Origin: Bacillus cereus
Lineage (GTDB): Bacteria; Bacillota; Bacilli; Bacillales; Bacillaceae_G
Direction of reading: 5' to 3'
DNA length: 64,000 nucleotides
Assembly (NCBI RefSeq): GCF_002584535.1
Contig: NZ_NUOT01000052.1
Coordinates: forward strand, 1 to 64,000
A program made the translations under genes and the position numbers. The notes below the pieces were generated by a model. The model worked only from the letters and a program-made list of their open reading frames with translations, had not been told where the DNA came from and ran no database searches. Numbering within the stretch: the stretch's first letter is position 1; the number at the start of each line of letters is the position of its first letter. Shown here piece by piece: positions 1 to 8,331 of this stretch.

Positions 1-18
1 TCAGTTTTCAAAGAACTT
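1..18 (-). promoter_or_regulatory. rRNA leader boxA-like antitermination site
   Basis: The minus strand reads GTTCTTTGAAAACTGA, matching the conserved boxA region of Bacillus rRNA leaders that loads the Nus antitermination complex. It starts about 30 bp downstream of the P2 -10 element. The element runs to the window edge. Confidence 0.75.
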
Positions 19-44
19 GTTCGCCGCTCATTTGCGACTCCCTT

Positions 45-73
45 ATGTTAACACCTTCTTTTTTCGATGTCAA
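45..73 (-). promoter_or_regulatory. rRNA operon promoter P2
   Basis: On the minus strand TTGACA (73-68) and TAACAT (50-45) are 17 bases apart. The transcript would run leftward out of the window and passes directly into the boxA-like leader at 16-2. A consensus -35 and this leader together are typical of strong rRNA promoters in Bacillus. Confidence 0.82.
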
Positions 74-130
74 CAAAGTTTTTTGTTTCTTTTTTTCGCT
101 TTCTGCTGTCTCGCATCAGCGACGGTTATT

Positions 131-159
131 AATATAGCATGTAGAAAAATGAAATGCAA
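131..159 (-). promoter_or_regulatory. rRNA operon promoter P1
   Basis: Read on the minus strand, TTGCAT (159-154) and TATATT (136-131) are separated by exactly 17 bases, with an A/T-rich stretch upstream that could act as an UP element. It lies about 80 bp upstream of a second, better promoter and of a boxA-like leader, the tandem layout of Bacillus rRNA operons. The 16S gene itself would be beyond the left edge. Confidence 0.72.
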
Positions 160-410
160 CACCCTTTTAAAACTTTTTTATAAAAAATAGCCAAGTTTCT
201 TTATTTACGCCATATACTTAAATAAAATACCTTTTTATTCCCCTCTTCATTCATATCTTTTTCACCATAATCGGCTTCATTACTATCTATCATTCTTTAC
301 AAAAAGAATTTCATTGTGCAGGAAGTACCATACCCGCTGATGGAAATTTCATTTATTAAGAAAAACGTTTCTTCTTAACGTTATCATTGCCTTTACAGTA
401 AACCCACTTA
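160..410. other. Gene-free stretch upstream of mgtC-like gene
   Basis: About 250 bases of A/T-rich DNA between the leftward rRNA promoters and the rightward MgtC-like gene. I see no open frame with a ribosome site and no clear hairpin; it presumably holds the promoter of the rightward gene. Confidence 0.5.
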
Positions 411-425
411 CAAGGAGGAGTACAT

Positions 426-1106
426 ATGGACTATACCGATTTATTAATCAAACTAGGTCTCTCTGCTATTTTAGGATTTGCTATCGGTTTAGAACGCGAA
501 TTAAAAAGAAAACCACTTGGTTTAAAAACTTGCTTAGTCATTTCAATTATTAGCTGTCTCCTTACTATTGTCTCTATTAAATCTGCCTATAACTTACCTC
601 ATACAGATCACATCAACATGGACCCTCTTCGCCTTGCAGCTCAAATTGTTTCAGGAATTGGTTTTCTAGGCGCTGGTGTCATTTTAAGAAGAGGAAACGA
701 CAGTATCGCAGGCTTAACTACTGCCGCTATGATTTGGGGAGCATCAGGCATTGGGATTGCTGTGGGAGCTGGTTTTTATCTTGAAGCAATTTTCGGCATG
801 TGTTTTCTTATGATTAGCGTCGAACTCATTCCATTAACAATGAAGATTTTAGGTCCTAGGTCACTCAGGCAGCGAGATATCGCTGTCAAACTTGTTGTAA
901 GTAATATGAACAATATACCTATTGTTATTGAAGAAATAAAAGCAATGGATATAAAAGTTAAAAATATGAAACTCAAAACATTAGAAAACGGATCGCACTT
1001 TTTACAACTTAAACTGTCTGTTGATCAAAAAAGACATACAGCTGACGTCTATTATGCGTTGCAACATTTAGAAAGTGTACAACAAACAGAAGTTGAAAGC
1101 ATATAG
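426..1106 (+). CDS. MgtC/SapB family membrane protein
   Basis: A 226-residue membrane protein of the MgtC/SapB family. The first ~140 residues hold four to five hydrophobic helices with the family landmarks GIGFLGAGVI (about residue 77) and GLTTAAMIW (about 96); residues ~150-226 form a soluble C-terminal domain of the ACT-like type. MgtC proteins are linked to Mg2+ limitation and modulation of membrane ATPase or transporters, but the role of the Bacillus members is not settled. The ATG follows AAGGAGGAG by seven bases. It is transcribed alone and followed by a hairpin terminator. Confidence 0.88.
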   Translation: MDYTDLLIKLGLSAILGFAIGLERELKRKPLGLKTCLVISIISCLLTIVSIKSAYNLPHTDHINMDPLRLAAQIVSGIGFLGAGVILRRGNDSIAGLTTAAMIWGASGIGIAVGAGFYLEAIFGMCFLMISVELIPLTMKILGPRSLRQRDIAVKLVVSNMNNIPIVIEEIKAMDIKVKNMKLKTLENGSHFLQLKLSVDQKRHTADVYYALQHLESVQQTEVESI

Positions 1107-1124
1107 CGTTTCTGATGAACCACT

Positions 1125-1163
1125 AAAAAACTCTCTTACAAAATAGAGAGTTTTTCTTTTTTT
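1125..1163 (+). terminator. Terminator after mgtC-like gene
   Basis: AAACTCTC and GAGAGTTT arms around a short loop, followed by a T-rich tract. It ends the MgtC-like transcript 20 bp after the stop codon. Confidence 0.75.
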
Positions 1164-1209
1164 CATAATGGTAACAATGTAGCTATACAAGGTGAGGAGG
1201 AATATAAAT

Positions 1210-2208
1210 TTGAAATCACGCGCTAATCTAGTAGATGTATTTCGTGACTCCATTATTTTCCGCTTAATTAGCTTCATTATCCTACTAATTACTGTTTTTG
1301 GTCTTCTCATATATAAATTTGAACCTACTTATTTTTCTACATGGTTTGATGGAATCTGGTGGGCACTTGTTACAACTTTTACTGTCGGTTACGGCGATTA
1401 CGTCCCGCACACACCTATAGGAAAACTTACAGGCATGCTTCTCATTTTATTAGGAACAGGTTTCTGCTCCTATTATATGGTGTTATTCGCCACCGAAATG
1501 ATTAGTAAGCAGTATATGAAAATTAAAGGTGAAGAAGCAGCTTCCTGCCATGGACATATGATAATTGTCGGCTGGAATGAACGTGCCAAACAAGTCGTAA
1601 GCCAAATGCATGTACTAGAACCGAAGCTTGATATCGTACTCATCGATGAAACCCTTTCTTTGCTTCCGAAATCTTTCCATCACTTAGAGTTTATTAAAGG
1701 CTGTCCACATCATGATCAAACCTTACTAAAAGCAAATGTTCGAACAGCCCAAACTATTTTAATCACGGCAGATAAAGAGAAAAATGAAAACTTAGCTGAC
1801 ACACAATCTATTTTAAACATTTTAACTGCTAAAGGACTGAATCCAAATATCCACTGTATCGCTGAAATACTCACTTCTGAACAAGTTCAAAATGCGAGTA
1901 GAGCGGGGGCAACAGAAATTATAGAAGGAAATAAATTAACAAGCTACGTCTTTACTGCATCTCTTTTATTCCCTTCCATTTCAGGTGTATTATTTACACT
2001 TTATAATGAAATCTCGGAAAATAAATTGCAACTGATGAATGCTCCTACAGTTTATATCGGAAAAACTTTCGAAGTTTGCAGTGGCCTGCTTTTAAAACAA
2101 GACGTCCTACTGCTAGGTGTGCAGCGAGATGAACAATATCACATCAATCCCGTCCGCTCCTTCATTATTATTGAAAGCGACATATTTATCGTAATTAAAC
2201 ATGAATAA
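1210..2208 (+). CDS. yugO: Two-helix potassium channel with RCK/TrkA-N domain (YugO-like)
   Basis: A 332-residue ion channel. Two membrane helices (about 17-36 and 70-95) flank a pore loop with the K+ selectivity filter TVGYGD at 58-63. From residue ~112 there is a cytoplasmic RCK/TrkA-N domain beginning with the Rossmann-like strand HMIIVGWNE, then a TrkA-C-like tail. In Bacillus, YugO is the K+ channel of biofilm electrical signalling. I place the start at TTG 1210, nine bases after GAGGAGG; the in-frame GTG at 1192 lies on top of that ribosome site. No mstX-like partner gene is adjacent. The 3' end overlaps the convergent yugN by 14 bp. Confidence 0.88.
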   Translation: MKSRANLVDVFRDSIIFRLISFIILLITVFGLLIYKFEPTYFSTWFDGIWWALVTTFTVGYGDYVPHTPIGKLTGMLLILLGTGFCSYYMVLFATEMISKQYMKIKGEEAASCHGHMIIVGWNERAKQVVSQMHVLEPKLDIVLIDETLSLLPKSFHHLEFIKGCPHHDQTLLKANVRTAQTILITADKEKNENLADTQSILNILTAKGLNPNIHCIAEILTSEQVQNASRAGATEIIEGNKLTSYVFTASLLFPSISGVLFTLYNEISENKLQLMNAPTVYIGKTFEVCSGLLLKQDVLLLGVQRDEQYHINPVRSFIIIESDIFIVIKHE

Positions 2209-2605
2209 GATGCTTTTCCAGCTCTTTTACTAAAGCCTTTCCGATATCAATGTATTTTCTTTTTATATTTCCATCTGCATCTTGTGGCTCTGCGAATTGA
2301 TCTACTCCACTTACTCCAGCTGCTAATGTATTTACTTGATCATCCAGTTCGTCTTGATATACATGCGAAAGAAGATACGGCGTGTCAAGGCGAACTACTA
2401 CTCCAGGCACATCTAGCTCTCCTTCCGTTGCTGTAAATGGTACTCTTAAAAATTGATATCCCTCTTCCTCATCTATTTTATAATCAAAGCACCCTTTGTC
2501 GTAACCCCAATTGCCACCAATACTATAACCAAGCGGTTTTAATGTTTCTTCTAATTTAAAAAGGGCATATGTATGACCTTCTAAATTTGATTGAATTGGA
2601 ATCAA
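2195..2605 (-). CDS. yugN: YugN-like family protein
   Basis: A soluble acidic protein of about 136 residues matching the YugN-like family by sequence and by its position between yugO and pgi. No catalytic motif is visible and no function is established. An ATG at 2614 abuts the ribosome site AGGAAGG with no spacing, so the TTG at 2605, nine bases after it, is the more likely start. The stop lies inside the end of the convergent K+ channel gene. Confidence 0.8.
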   Translation of the reverse strand: MIPIQSNLEGHTYALFKLEETLKPLGYSIGGNWGYDKGCFDYKIDEEEGYQFLRVPFTATEGELDVPGVVVRLDTPYLLSHVYQDELDDQVNTLAAGVSGVDQFAEPQDADGNIKRKYIDIGKALVKELEKHLIHV

Positions 2606-2705
2606 GCTATTCATCCTTCCTAAACTTTTCCCTTAGCATACCCGATTCTTCTTTGTTCTTGCATGATATATCAATGATTCGACAAGCCCCATCCCAATTT
2701 TTCCA

Positions 2706-2745
2706 ATAAAAAAAACTGTGGGGATTATCCCAACAGCTTTTTTCG
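2706..2745 (-). terminator. Terminator of pgi
   Basis: On the minus strand an imperfect hairpin (CTGT/ACAG and TCCC/GGGA arms with one mismatch and one bulge) is followed by eight T residues, about 50 bp past the pgi stop. Confidence 0.7.
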
Positions 2746-2794
2746 CTTTTTTATCCAGCTACAATGGCTAGAGTGGTCGGCGGCTTCGCTTTCC

Positions 2795-4147
2795 CTATTT
2801 CAAACGCTCTTCTAATTCTGCTTTTAGTTCTTCGAATCCTGGTTTTCCAAGAAGAGCAAACATGTTTTTCTTGTATGCTTCTACACCTGGTTGATCAAAT
2901 GGATTTACGCCTAATAAGTAGCCGCTCATCGCACACGCTTTTTCAAAGAAGTATACAAGGTAACCGAATGTGTACTCATTTAATTCTGGAATGTTTACGA
3001 TTAAGTTTGGTACACCGCCATCGCTATGTGCAAGTAATGTACCTTCGTATGCTTTTGTGTTTACGAAGTCTACTGTTTCACCAGCAAGGTAGTTTAAACC
3101 ATCTAAATCGTTCTCGTCTAATTCGATTTTTAGTTCATGTGTAGCTTTCCCTACTTTCAGAACTGTTTCAAATAGATCGCGACGTCCTTCTTGAATGTAT
3201 TGACCTAATGAATGTAAGTCAGTTGAGAAGTTTGCTGAAGATGGGAAAATACCTTTTTGATCTTTCCCTTCACTTTCACCAAATAACTGTTTCCACCACT
3301 CAGCAAAGTATTGAAGCGCCGGCTCGTAGTTAACAAGCATTTCAATTGTTTTACCTTTGTTATATAAAGCATTACGCACAACTGCATATTGGTAAGCAGG
3401 ATTTTCTTCCAGCTCAGATTTCGCAAAGTCATCGTGCCCAGCAGCTGCACCTTGCATCATCTCTTCAATATTTAAACCACTCACTGCAATTGGTAATAAA
3501 CCAACTGGTGTTAATACAGAGAAACGACCGCCAACATCATCTGGAATTACAAATGTTTCGTATCCTTCTTCATCAGCTAATGTTTTTAAAGCACCACGCG
3601 CTTTATCAGTTGTTGCATAAATACGTTTACGTGCTTCTTCTTTTCCATATTTCTCTTCTAATAATTTACGGAAAATGCGGAATGCAATTGCAGGTTCTGT
3701 TGTTGTACCTGATTTAGAAATAACGTTAATGGAGAAATCTTTACCTTCTAATACATCCATTAAATCTTTCATGTAAGTGGAGCTAATGTTTTGCCCAACA
3801 AATAGCACTTGTGGAGTTTTGCGTTGTTCTTTAGAAAGTGTATTGTAGAAAGAATGATTTAACATTTCAATTGCTGCGCGTGCTCCCAGGTAAGAACCAC
3901 CAATACCTACAACAAGTAAAATGTCAGAGTCACTTTTAATTTTCTCAGCACATTTTTGAATGCGAGCAAATTCTTCTTTGTCGTATTGAAGTGGAAGCTC
4001 TACCCACCCAAGGAAATCGTTCCCAGCCCCAGTTTGTTCATGGATTGCATGATGCGATACTTTTACTGCATCACGTAAATAAGTTAGTTCACGTTCACTG
4101 ATGAACGATAACGCTTTAGAATAATCGAACGTTACATGTGTGCTCAT
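2795..4147 (-). CDS. pgi: Glucose-6-phosphate isomerase
   Basis: 450 residues, the usual length of the Bacillus enzyme, which interconverts glucose-6-phosphate and fructose-6-phosphate in glycolysis and supplies hexose phosphate for envelope polymers. Family signatures are present: [14 protein letters not shown] near residue 206, the sugar-phosphate-binding SGTTTEP near 145, and [14 protein letters not shown] near the C-terminus. The ATG follows GGAGGG. Transcribed alone, convergent to yugN. With pgcA (36.3 kb) and galU (30.2 kb) it completes the route from fructose-6-P to UDP-glucose within this window. Confidence 0.96.
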   Translation of the reverse strand: MSTHVTFDYSKALSFISERELTYLRDAVKVSHHAIHEQTGAGNDFLGWVELPLQYDKEEFARIQKCAEKIKSDSDILLVVGIGGSYLGARAAIEMLNHSFYNTLSKEQRKTPQVLFVGQNISSTYMKDLMDVLEGKDFSINVISKSGTTTEPAIAFRIFRKLLEEKYGKEEARKRIYATTDKARGALKTLADEEGYETFVIPDDVGGRFSVLTPVGLLPIAVSGLNIEEMMQGAAAGHDDFAKSELEENPAYQYAVVRNALYNKGKTIEMLVNYEPALQYFAEWWKQLFGESEGKDQKGIFPSSANFSTDLHSLGQYIQEGRRDLFETVLKVGKATHELKIELDENDLDGLNYLAGETVDFVNTKAYEGTLLAHSDGGVPNLIVNIPELNEYTFGYLVYFFEKACAMSGYLLGVNPFDQPGVEAYKKNMFALLGKPGFEELKAELEERLK

Positions 4148-4502
4148 CTTTTTCCCTCCAATTATGTATATGTACTTCTGTATTCACTTTAGCGAAACTG
4201 AAGTTGTAAATCAAGCAATTGAAGAATTGTAAACGTAACCAATATTTATTTTTAAAAAAAAGTTCATTTTTCGCATAAAAATTCGTATTTCTTAGTATGG
4301 ATGTATACACATCCTATAATGAAAATTTTTTATGTATAAAAACAACAAAGGAGAGTCATTCTATAAGAGAGTTAAGTTGTATAATGCGTACTCCCATTTT
4401 CGGATTTCGCTTTATACCCACCAATTTCATATAGGTGGATTCTTATTACTCGCGAATACTAAAGGCTTGCTTATGCTTCAAATTTAAGGAGGACTATTCA
4501 AG
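4148..4502. other. Intergenic region between divergent pgi and yuzA
   Basis: 355 bases of divergent promoter DNA. TGTAAACGTAACCA at 4228-4241 resembles a CcpA catabolite-responsive element half-to-half, but only the left half is convincing. A small hairpin, CCACC/GGTGG, lies at about 4420-4438. No open frame with a ribosome site is seen. Confidence 0.4.
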
Positions 4503-4736
4503 ATGAGTACTTTACAACGTATTGCATTAGTATTCACTATCATCGGTGCCGTCAACTGGGGACTTATTGGATTCTTTCAATTTGATTTAGTAGCAGCTAT
4601 CTTCGGTGGGCAAGGTTCCGCACTTGCACGAATCATTTACGGTATTGTTGGTATTTCTGGGCTTATTAACCTTGGTTTATTGTTTAAACCATCCGAAAAC
4701 CTTGGAACACACCCAGAAACACGCGAAGTTCGATAA
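4503..4736 (+). CDS. yuzA: DUF378 family small membrane protein (YuzA)
   Basis: A 77-residue protein with two hydrophobic helices (about 6-28 and 40-60) and the DUF378 landmark IGAVNWGLIGFF near residue 15. Known members are uncharacterised membrane proteins; Bacillus YuzA sits next to pgi and yugI as here. ATG follows AAGGAGGA. It shares a bidirectional terminator with yugI. Confidence 0.87.
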   Translation: MSTLQRIALVFTIIGAVNWGLIGFFQFDLVAAIFGGQGSALARIIYGIVGISGLINLGLLFKPSENLGTHPETREVR

Positions 4737-4815
4737 TAAAACATGGCTCCGCACTTCCCATCCGACATACGAATATGATTGCATGCAATCATATTTGCTA
4801 ATATATATCATAACA

Positions 4816-4856
4816 AAATAAAAGAGGATTGCTGATTTAGCGATCCTCTTTTATTT
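4816..4856. terminator. Bidirectional terminator between yuzA and yugI
   Basis: A strong hairpin with arms AAAAGAGGAT and ATCCTCTTTT. T-rich tracts occur on both sides, so it can serve both convergent genes; it overlaps the yugI stop codon. Confidence 0.85.
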
Positions 4857-5195
4857 TGTTAACTGTGATTCTTCAATCCACTCTGTTAACTTTTCGCGAA
4901 GCGTATTGAACCCTTTATCAGATGGTTTGGGTACGATAATTCTTCCTTGCTTTCGCTTTGCTGCTTTTAACGATAAACTCATTTTTTTGTGTTCTTCATC
5001 AATTGAAAGTACTTTTACTTCTACCATATCTCCGACCTTTAAAAAGTCATGAATATCCTTTACATATCCATTTGTAATTTCAGATATATGTACAAGTCCT
5101 TGCGTTTCGGCGTCCAATGCTACAAACGCACCGTAATCTTGAATTCCAGTCACTTTCCCTTTCACAACCACTCCTGTTGTGTATTGTTCTGACAT
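4851..5195 (-). CDS. yugI: S1-domain RNA-binding general stress protein 13 (YugI)
   Basis: About 114 residues. An S1 RNA-binding fold covers residues ~7-78 (GKVTGIQDYGAFVALD, then GLVHISEI and a KVLSID strand), followed by a basic tail. Bacillus YugI (GSP13) is a ribosome- and RNA-associated stress protein. A longer in-frame extension exists upstream, but the ATG at 5195 has AGGAG eight bases before it and begins at the family N-terminus MSEQYTTG. A short CCTGC/GCAGG hairpin lies just upstream in the leader. Confidence 0.88.
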   Translation of the reverse strand: MSEQYTTGVVVKGKVTGIQDYGAFVALDAETQGLVHISEITNGYVKDIHDFLKVGDMVEVKVLSIDEEHKKMSLSLKAAKRKQGRIIVPKPSDKGFNTLREKLTEWIEESQLTK

Positions 5196-5490
5196 ATGAA
5201 ACACTCCTATACGCTTACCATTTTCCCTGCTATTTGCAGGTAGCAAGACATCCACCGAGAAAACCAAAAAGATTAGCAGATGCAACTATTCATAAATATC
5301 CGATTAGTGAAAGCTCATTCTCAGTAAAAAGATAAATCTCCCTCGCTGAGAAAAGTTTCACTTTATATTAGTAAATTATACCACTAGCTCTCGTTTCATT
5401 CAAAATTCATGAAAAACTTTCCTCAAGTAAGTATAATTTTCAAATATTGGGATAGAATACTAACACATGGCTTTCTAGTATTCCCCCCCT
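5196..5490. other. Gene-poor stretch where a yugH-type aminotransferase would be expected
   Basis: About 295 bases between yugI and the yugG-like remnant. In Bacillus subtilis the yugG/yugH(alaT) pair sits next to yugI; here no aminotransferase coding sequence is left. A sequence on the minus strand (5370-5341, AAGTGAAACTTTTCTCAG) resembles the start of the repeat-like element at 5791. Confidence 0.45.
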
Positions 5491-5495
5491 TTTAT

Positions 5496-5530
5496 GGACA
5501 AAACATATTCTGTTTTGTCCTTTTTTTATT
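5496..5530 (+). terminator. Orphan rightward terminator
   Basis: A perfect 10-bp stem GGACAAAACA/TGTTTTGTCC with a 5-base loop and a run of seven T residues. It points rightward, yet no rightward gene lies to its left; it sits at the 3' end of the leftward yugG-like remnant. Confidence 0.7.
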
Positions 5531-5532
5531 TT

Positions 5533-5728
5533 CTACAAACCTCTATGTCCTTTTACTTTTTTCCAATCTATATGTGTAACATAGTGAACAATAATTTTAC
5601 TCTCTCTAACTTCTCCACCATTTCTTTTACTCCTTCTATTTCTACATTTAACATTTCCGCTAAAGTTTCTACGGATAAACGACTGTTTTTCAAGACAAGC
5701 TAATAATTCTAATTTTTTCAGTCATCAT
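5533..5728 (-). pseudogene. Remnant of Lrp/AsnC-type regulator (YugG-like)
   Basis: A ribosome site AAGGAGGAAGGA and tandem ATG codons (5728, 5725) start a frame that breaks almost at once. Joining frames gives MTEK..LELLACLE, then SRLSVETLAEMLNVEIEGV, then IIVHYVTHIDWKKVKGHRG, the N-terminal HTH and first strand of an Lrp/AsnC regulator. At least three frame disruptions lie within 200 bp, two in A-runs, and the ligand-binding RAM domain is absent. Position next to yugI identifies it as a decayed yugG; the neighbouring yugH aminotransferase is gone. Confidence 0.75.
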
Positions 5729-5790
5729 ATTCCTTCCTCCTTCCTTTTATATTTGAAAAGAAGATTTTTTTAGAGAATTATGTAAAAATA

Positions 5791-5940
5791 GAGTGAAACT
5801 TTAATCAGTAGAAATTTTCTTCATCTATCGCTGATTATTAACCATCACCAATTGTGCTTTAACGGATAGCCTGTCTTCACCTTTCTTCCTCACTTCTCTC
5901 TAACTATTTAGGTGTGGATTTTACGGCTCGTTAAAGCGGG
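5791..5940. repeat. Repeat-like element with two nested inverted repeats
   Basis: TAATCAG (5802-5808) pairs with CTGATTA (5831-5837), and GCTTTAACG (5856-5864) pairs with CGTTAAAGC (5929-5937), reinforced by AGCC/GGCT inside. The start GAGTGAAACTTTAATCAG resembles the minus strand at 5370-5350. The layout suggests a dispersed intergenic repeat of the cereus group; I cannot confirm copies elsewhere. Confidence 0.45.
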
Positions 5941-5964
5941 GAAAAAGAAAAAGGGGCTGAAACC

Positions 5965-6927
5965 GTGAAACCAAAAGTATATATTGCTGAACGCGTTCCA
6001 AAGTCTGTAGAAACATATATCTCTGAGCATTGTGAATATGAAAAATGGGATAGTAATGAGAAGATACCTCGTGAAGTTCTATTAGAAAAAGTAAAAGATA
6101 AGCATGGTTTACTTAACTTTGGTGCAAAAATTGATGAGGAATTATTTCAAGCAGCTCCCCAACTAAAAGTTGTGAGCAATATTTCTGTTGGCTATGATAA
6201 TTTCGATTTAGAAGCGATGCGGGGCAAAAATGTGATTGGTACGAATACCCCATATGTATTAGATGATACAGTAGCCGATCTTGTTTTCGCTCTTATGTTA
6301 TCAGCGGGACGCCGCGTATGCGAGCTTGATTCTTATGTGAAAGATGGTAATTGGAATTCCGAAATTACAAAGGAGCATTTCGGAATGGATGTACATCATA
6401 GTACAATTGGAATTATTGGCATGGGCCGAATTGGAGAGGCTGTTGCTAAACGTGCCAAATTCGGGTTTGATATGAATGTTCTTTACTATAATCGTCGCCG
6501 TAAAGAAGACGCTGAACAAAAATTCGAAGCGACGTACTGTGATTTAAACACATTACTAGCGCAATCAGATTTCATTGTTCTTCTAACCCCTTTAACAGAG
6601 GAAACATACCATCTTATCGGCGAGAAGGAATTTTCATTAATGAAAGAAACAGCTATTTTCATTAATGCTTCCCGCGGGAAAACAGTCGATGAAAATGCAT
6701 TAATTGATGCACTGAAACAAAAGAAAATCTTTGCAGCTGGCATTGATACATTCACACAAGAACCAGTGGAAAAAGATAATCCGTTATTATCGTTAACAAA
6801 CGTCGTTACGCTGCCGCACATCGGATCTGCGACATTAAAAACGAGACACAAAATGGCAATGACAGCTGCCGAAAATCTAGTTGCTGGGTTACAAGGAAAG
6901 ACACCTCCAAATATTGTACGTGGATAA
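5965..6927 (+). CDS. D-isomer-specific 2-hydroxyacid dehydrogenase (glyoxylate/2-ketogluconate reductase type)
   Basis: 320 residues with the two-domain 2-hydroxyacid dehydrogenase fold. The nucleotide-binding motif GMGRIG lies near 152, followed about 22 residues on by NRRRK, whose arginines favour NADP(H). Catalytic residues are visible: Arg in ASRGKTVDE (~232), Glu in DTFTQEPVE (~260) and His in PHIGSAT (~282). Closest in character to Bacillus YvcT-type 2-ketogluconate/glyoxylate reductases; the substrate cannot be fixed from sequence. GTG start, weak AAGGGG site. Single gene with its own terminator. Confidence 0.88.
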   Translation: MKPKVYIAERVPKSVETYISEHCEYEKWDSNEKIPREVLLEKVKDKHGLLNFGAKIDEELFQAAPQLKVVSNISVGYDNFDLEAMRGKNVIGTNTPYVLDDTVADLVFALMLSAGRRVCELDSYVKDGNWNSEITKEHFGMDVHHSTIGIIGMGRIGEAVAKRAKFGFDMNVLYYNRRRKEDAEQKFEATYCDLNTLLAQSDFIVLLTPLTEETYHLIGEKEFSLMKETAIFINASRGKTVDENALIDALKQKKIFAAGIDTFTQEPVEKDNPLLSLTNVVTLPHIGSATLKTRHKMAMTAAENLVAGLQGKTPPNIVRG

Positions 6928-6963
6928 AAAAGGCAAGATGGCCCTCCATCTTGCCTTTTTTTA
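6925..6963 (+). terminator. Terminator after 2-hydroxyacid dehydrogenase
   Basis: GGCAAGATGG/CCATCTTGCC stem with a short loop and seven T residues directly after the stop codon. Confidence 0.9.
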
Positions 6964-7023
6964 CTAACATAAACTTTTTTCTACTAGGAAATAATATGAA
7001 AAAAATCAATGGAGTGAAAAAAA

Positions 7024-7863
7024 ATGAACCATGAGACAAAACATCCTTACTTCACTTTTTCCACTCGCGGCACTACCGTTCATTACGAGTTATATGAATA
7101 CCAAAGTAAAGAGGATAGGCCAACTTTCGTACTCGTTCACGGTTTTTTATCGTCCTCATTTAGTTACCGACGACTCATCCCACTGCTTACAAAAGAAGGA
7201 ACTGTTGTCGCTCTCGATTTACCACCATTTGGAAAAAGTGATAAGTCAAATCACTTTACATATTCCTATCATAATCTAGCAACTATAATTATCGATTTAG
7301 TGGAACATTTAGCATTGCAAAATATTGTGCTAGTTGGGCATTCAATGGGCGGACAAATCTCACTCTATGTCAATCGTATACGCCCTGATTTAATTACAAA
7401 AACAATCTTACTATGTAGCTCAAGCTACTTAACAAGGGCAAAGTTCCCGCTCATCTATACTTCCTATTTACCGTTCTTCCATTTATACGTAAAAAATTGG
7501 ATTATACGAAGAGGCATTGTTCATAATTTAATGAATGTCGTTTATGATCACTCTTTAATTGATGATGAAATGATGGAAGGCTACTCAGCTCCCTTTTATG
7601 ATAACCGTATTTTCCCGGCTTTAACTCGAATGATTCGGGACCGAGAAGGTGATTTATCTTCAGCTGAATTACGTAAAATTGAAACGCCTACCTTGCTTAT
7701 TTGGGGTGAAAAAGACCGTGTTGTTCCCGTTCATGTTGGGCAACGGTTACACGAAGACTTACCAAACTCTACATTTATTTCATACGAAAATGCTGGACAC
7801 TTATTGCCAGAAGAGAAGCCACAGCATGTATACGAAGAAATCGTGGCATTTTCAGCACAGTAA
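7024..7863 (+). CDS. yugF: Alpha/beta hydrolase (YugF-like)
   Basis: 279 residues of the alpha/beta hydrolase fold. HGFLSSSFSYR (about 38-48) gives the oxyanion region, the nucleophile elbow is GHSMGG (~105), the acid is in WGEKDRV (~222) and the catalytic His in NAGHLLPEE (~258). Substrate unknown. GGAGTG precedes the ATG. Its position beside yugE and patB matches the yug region. Confidence 0.87.
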   Translation: MNHETKHPYFTFSTRGTTVHYELYEYQSKEDRPTFVLVHGFLSSSFSYRRLIPLLTKEGTVVALDLPPFGKSDKSNHFTYSYHNLATIIIDLVEHLALQNIVLVGHSMGGQISLYVNRIRPDLITKTILLCSSSYLTRAKFPLIYTSYLPFFHLYVKNWIIRRGIVHNLMNVVYDHSLIDDEMMEGYSAPFYDNRIFPALTRMIRDREGDLSSAELRKIETPTLLIWGEKDRVVPVHVGQRLHEDLPNSTFISYENAGHLLPEEKPQHVYEEIVAFSAQ

Positions 7864-7929
7864 CATCCATATATCGGCGGCTTCAGCTACTATATCAATC
7901 ATTTCACGATATACAACATCAAAATTACT

Positions 7930-7965
7930 ACAAAAGCAAAGGCTGTCGGAACACCCGACAGCCTA
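7930..7965 (-). terminator. Terminator of yugE
   Basis: AGGCTGTCGG/CCGACAGCCT arms overlap the yugE stop; the minus-strand side continues into a T-rich tract. Confidence 0.75.
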
Positions 7966-8214
7966 TAATGAACAACTTCCACCTTCTTTTAATATGAGTA
8001 ATTCCTCTGCTAATTTCTCACATTTCTCAATAGATGGTACTTCTTCAAAAGACATGAAATAAATATGCTGGATTTTTTTCGCAATATACTTCGGATCGTC
8101 AAACGCACTTACCACGTACACGACATCACTTGCTTCTGTTTCATAAAATTCCGGTCCCATTTGAAAAGGATCCCAATTCTTCACCATTTCCACCATCTTT
8201 TCATATGCGCCCAT
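7963..8214 (-). CDS. yugE: DUF1871 family protein (YugE)
   Basis: A small acidic soluble protein of 83 residues matching the YugE/DUF1871 family, which has no established function. No membrane segment or metal motif; a GGSCSL tail ends the protein. It lies on the opposite strand between yugF and patB and has its own terminator. The ribosome site (GGGAAG) is weak. Confidence 0.78.
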   Translation of the reverse strand: MGAYEKMVEMVKNWDPFQMGPEFYETEASDVVYVVSAFDDPKYIAKKIQHIYFMSFEEVPSIEKCEKLAEELLILKEGGSCSL

Positions 8215-8331
8215 CTACTTCCCGCCTTTTCCTATTTTTCACTCTTTTCTTTATCGTATCATATCAGCTATGCTAGAAGAAGTGAGGAACTTTCACAAAA
8301 TCATCGATTCAAGTAAAGGGAGGCAAATAAT

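Noticed and set aside
2764-3717. Plus-strand open frames across pgi
   Set aside because: They are antisense shadows of the well-conserved pgi gene, rich in His, Leu and Gln runs, without ribosome sites.
4228-4241. CcpA site upstream of pgi
   Set aside because: Only one half matches the cre consensus and position relative to a promoter is unclear.
5494-5703. Plus-strand 69-codon frame
   Set aside because: It is antisense to the yugG-like remnant and begins inside a terminator hairpin; no ribosome site.
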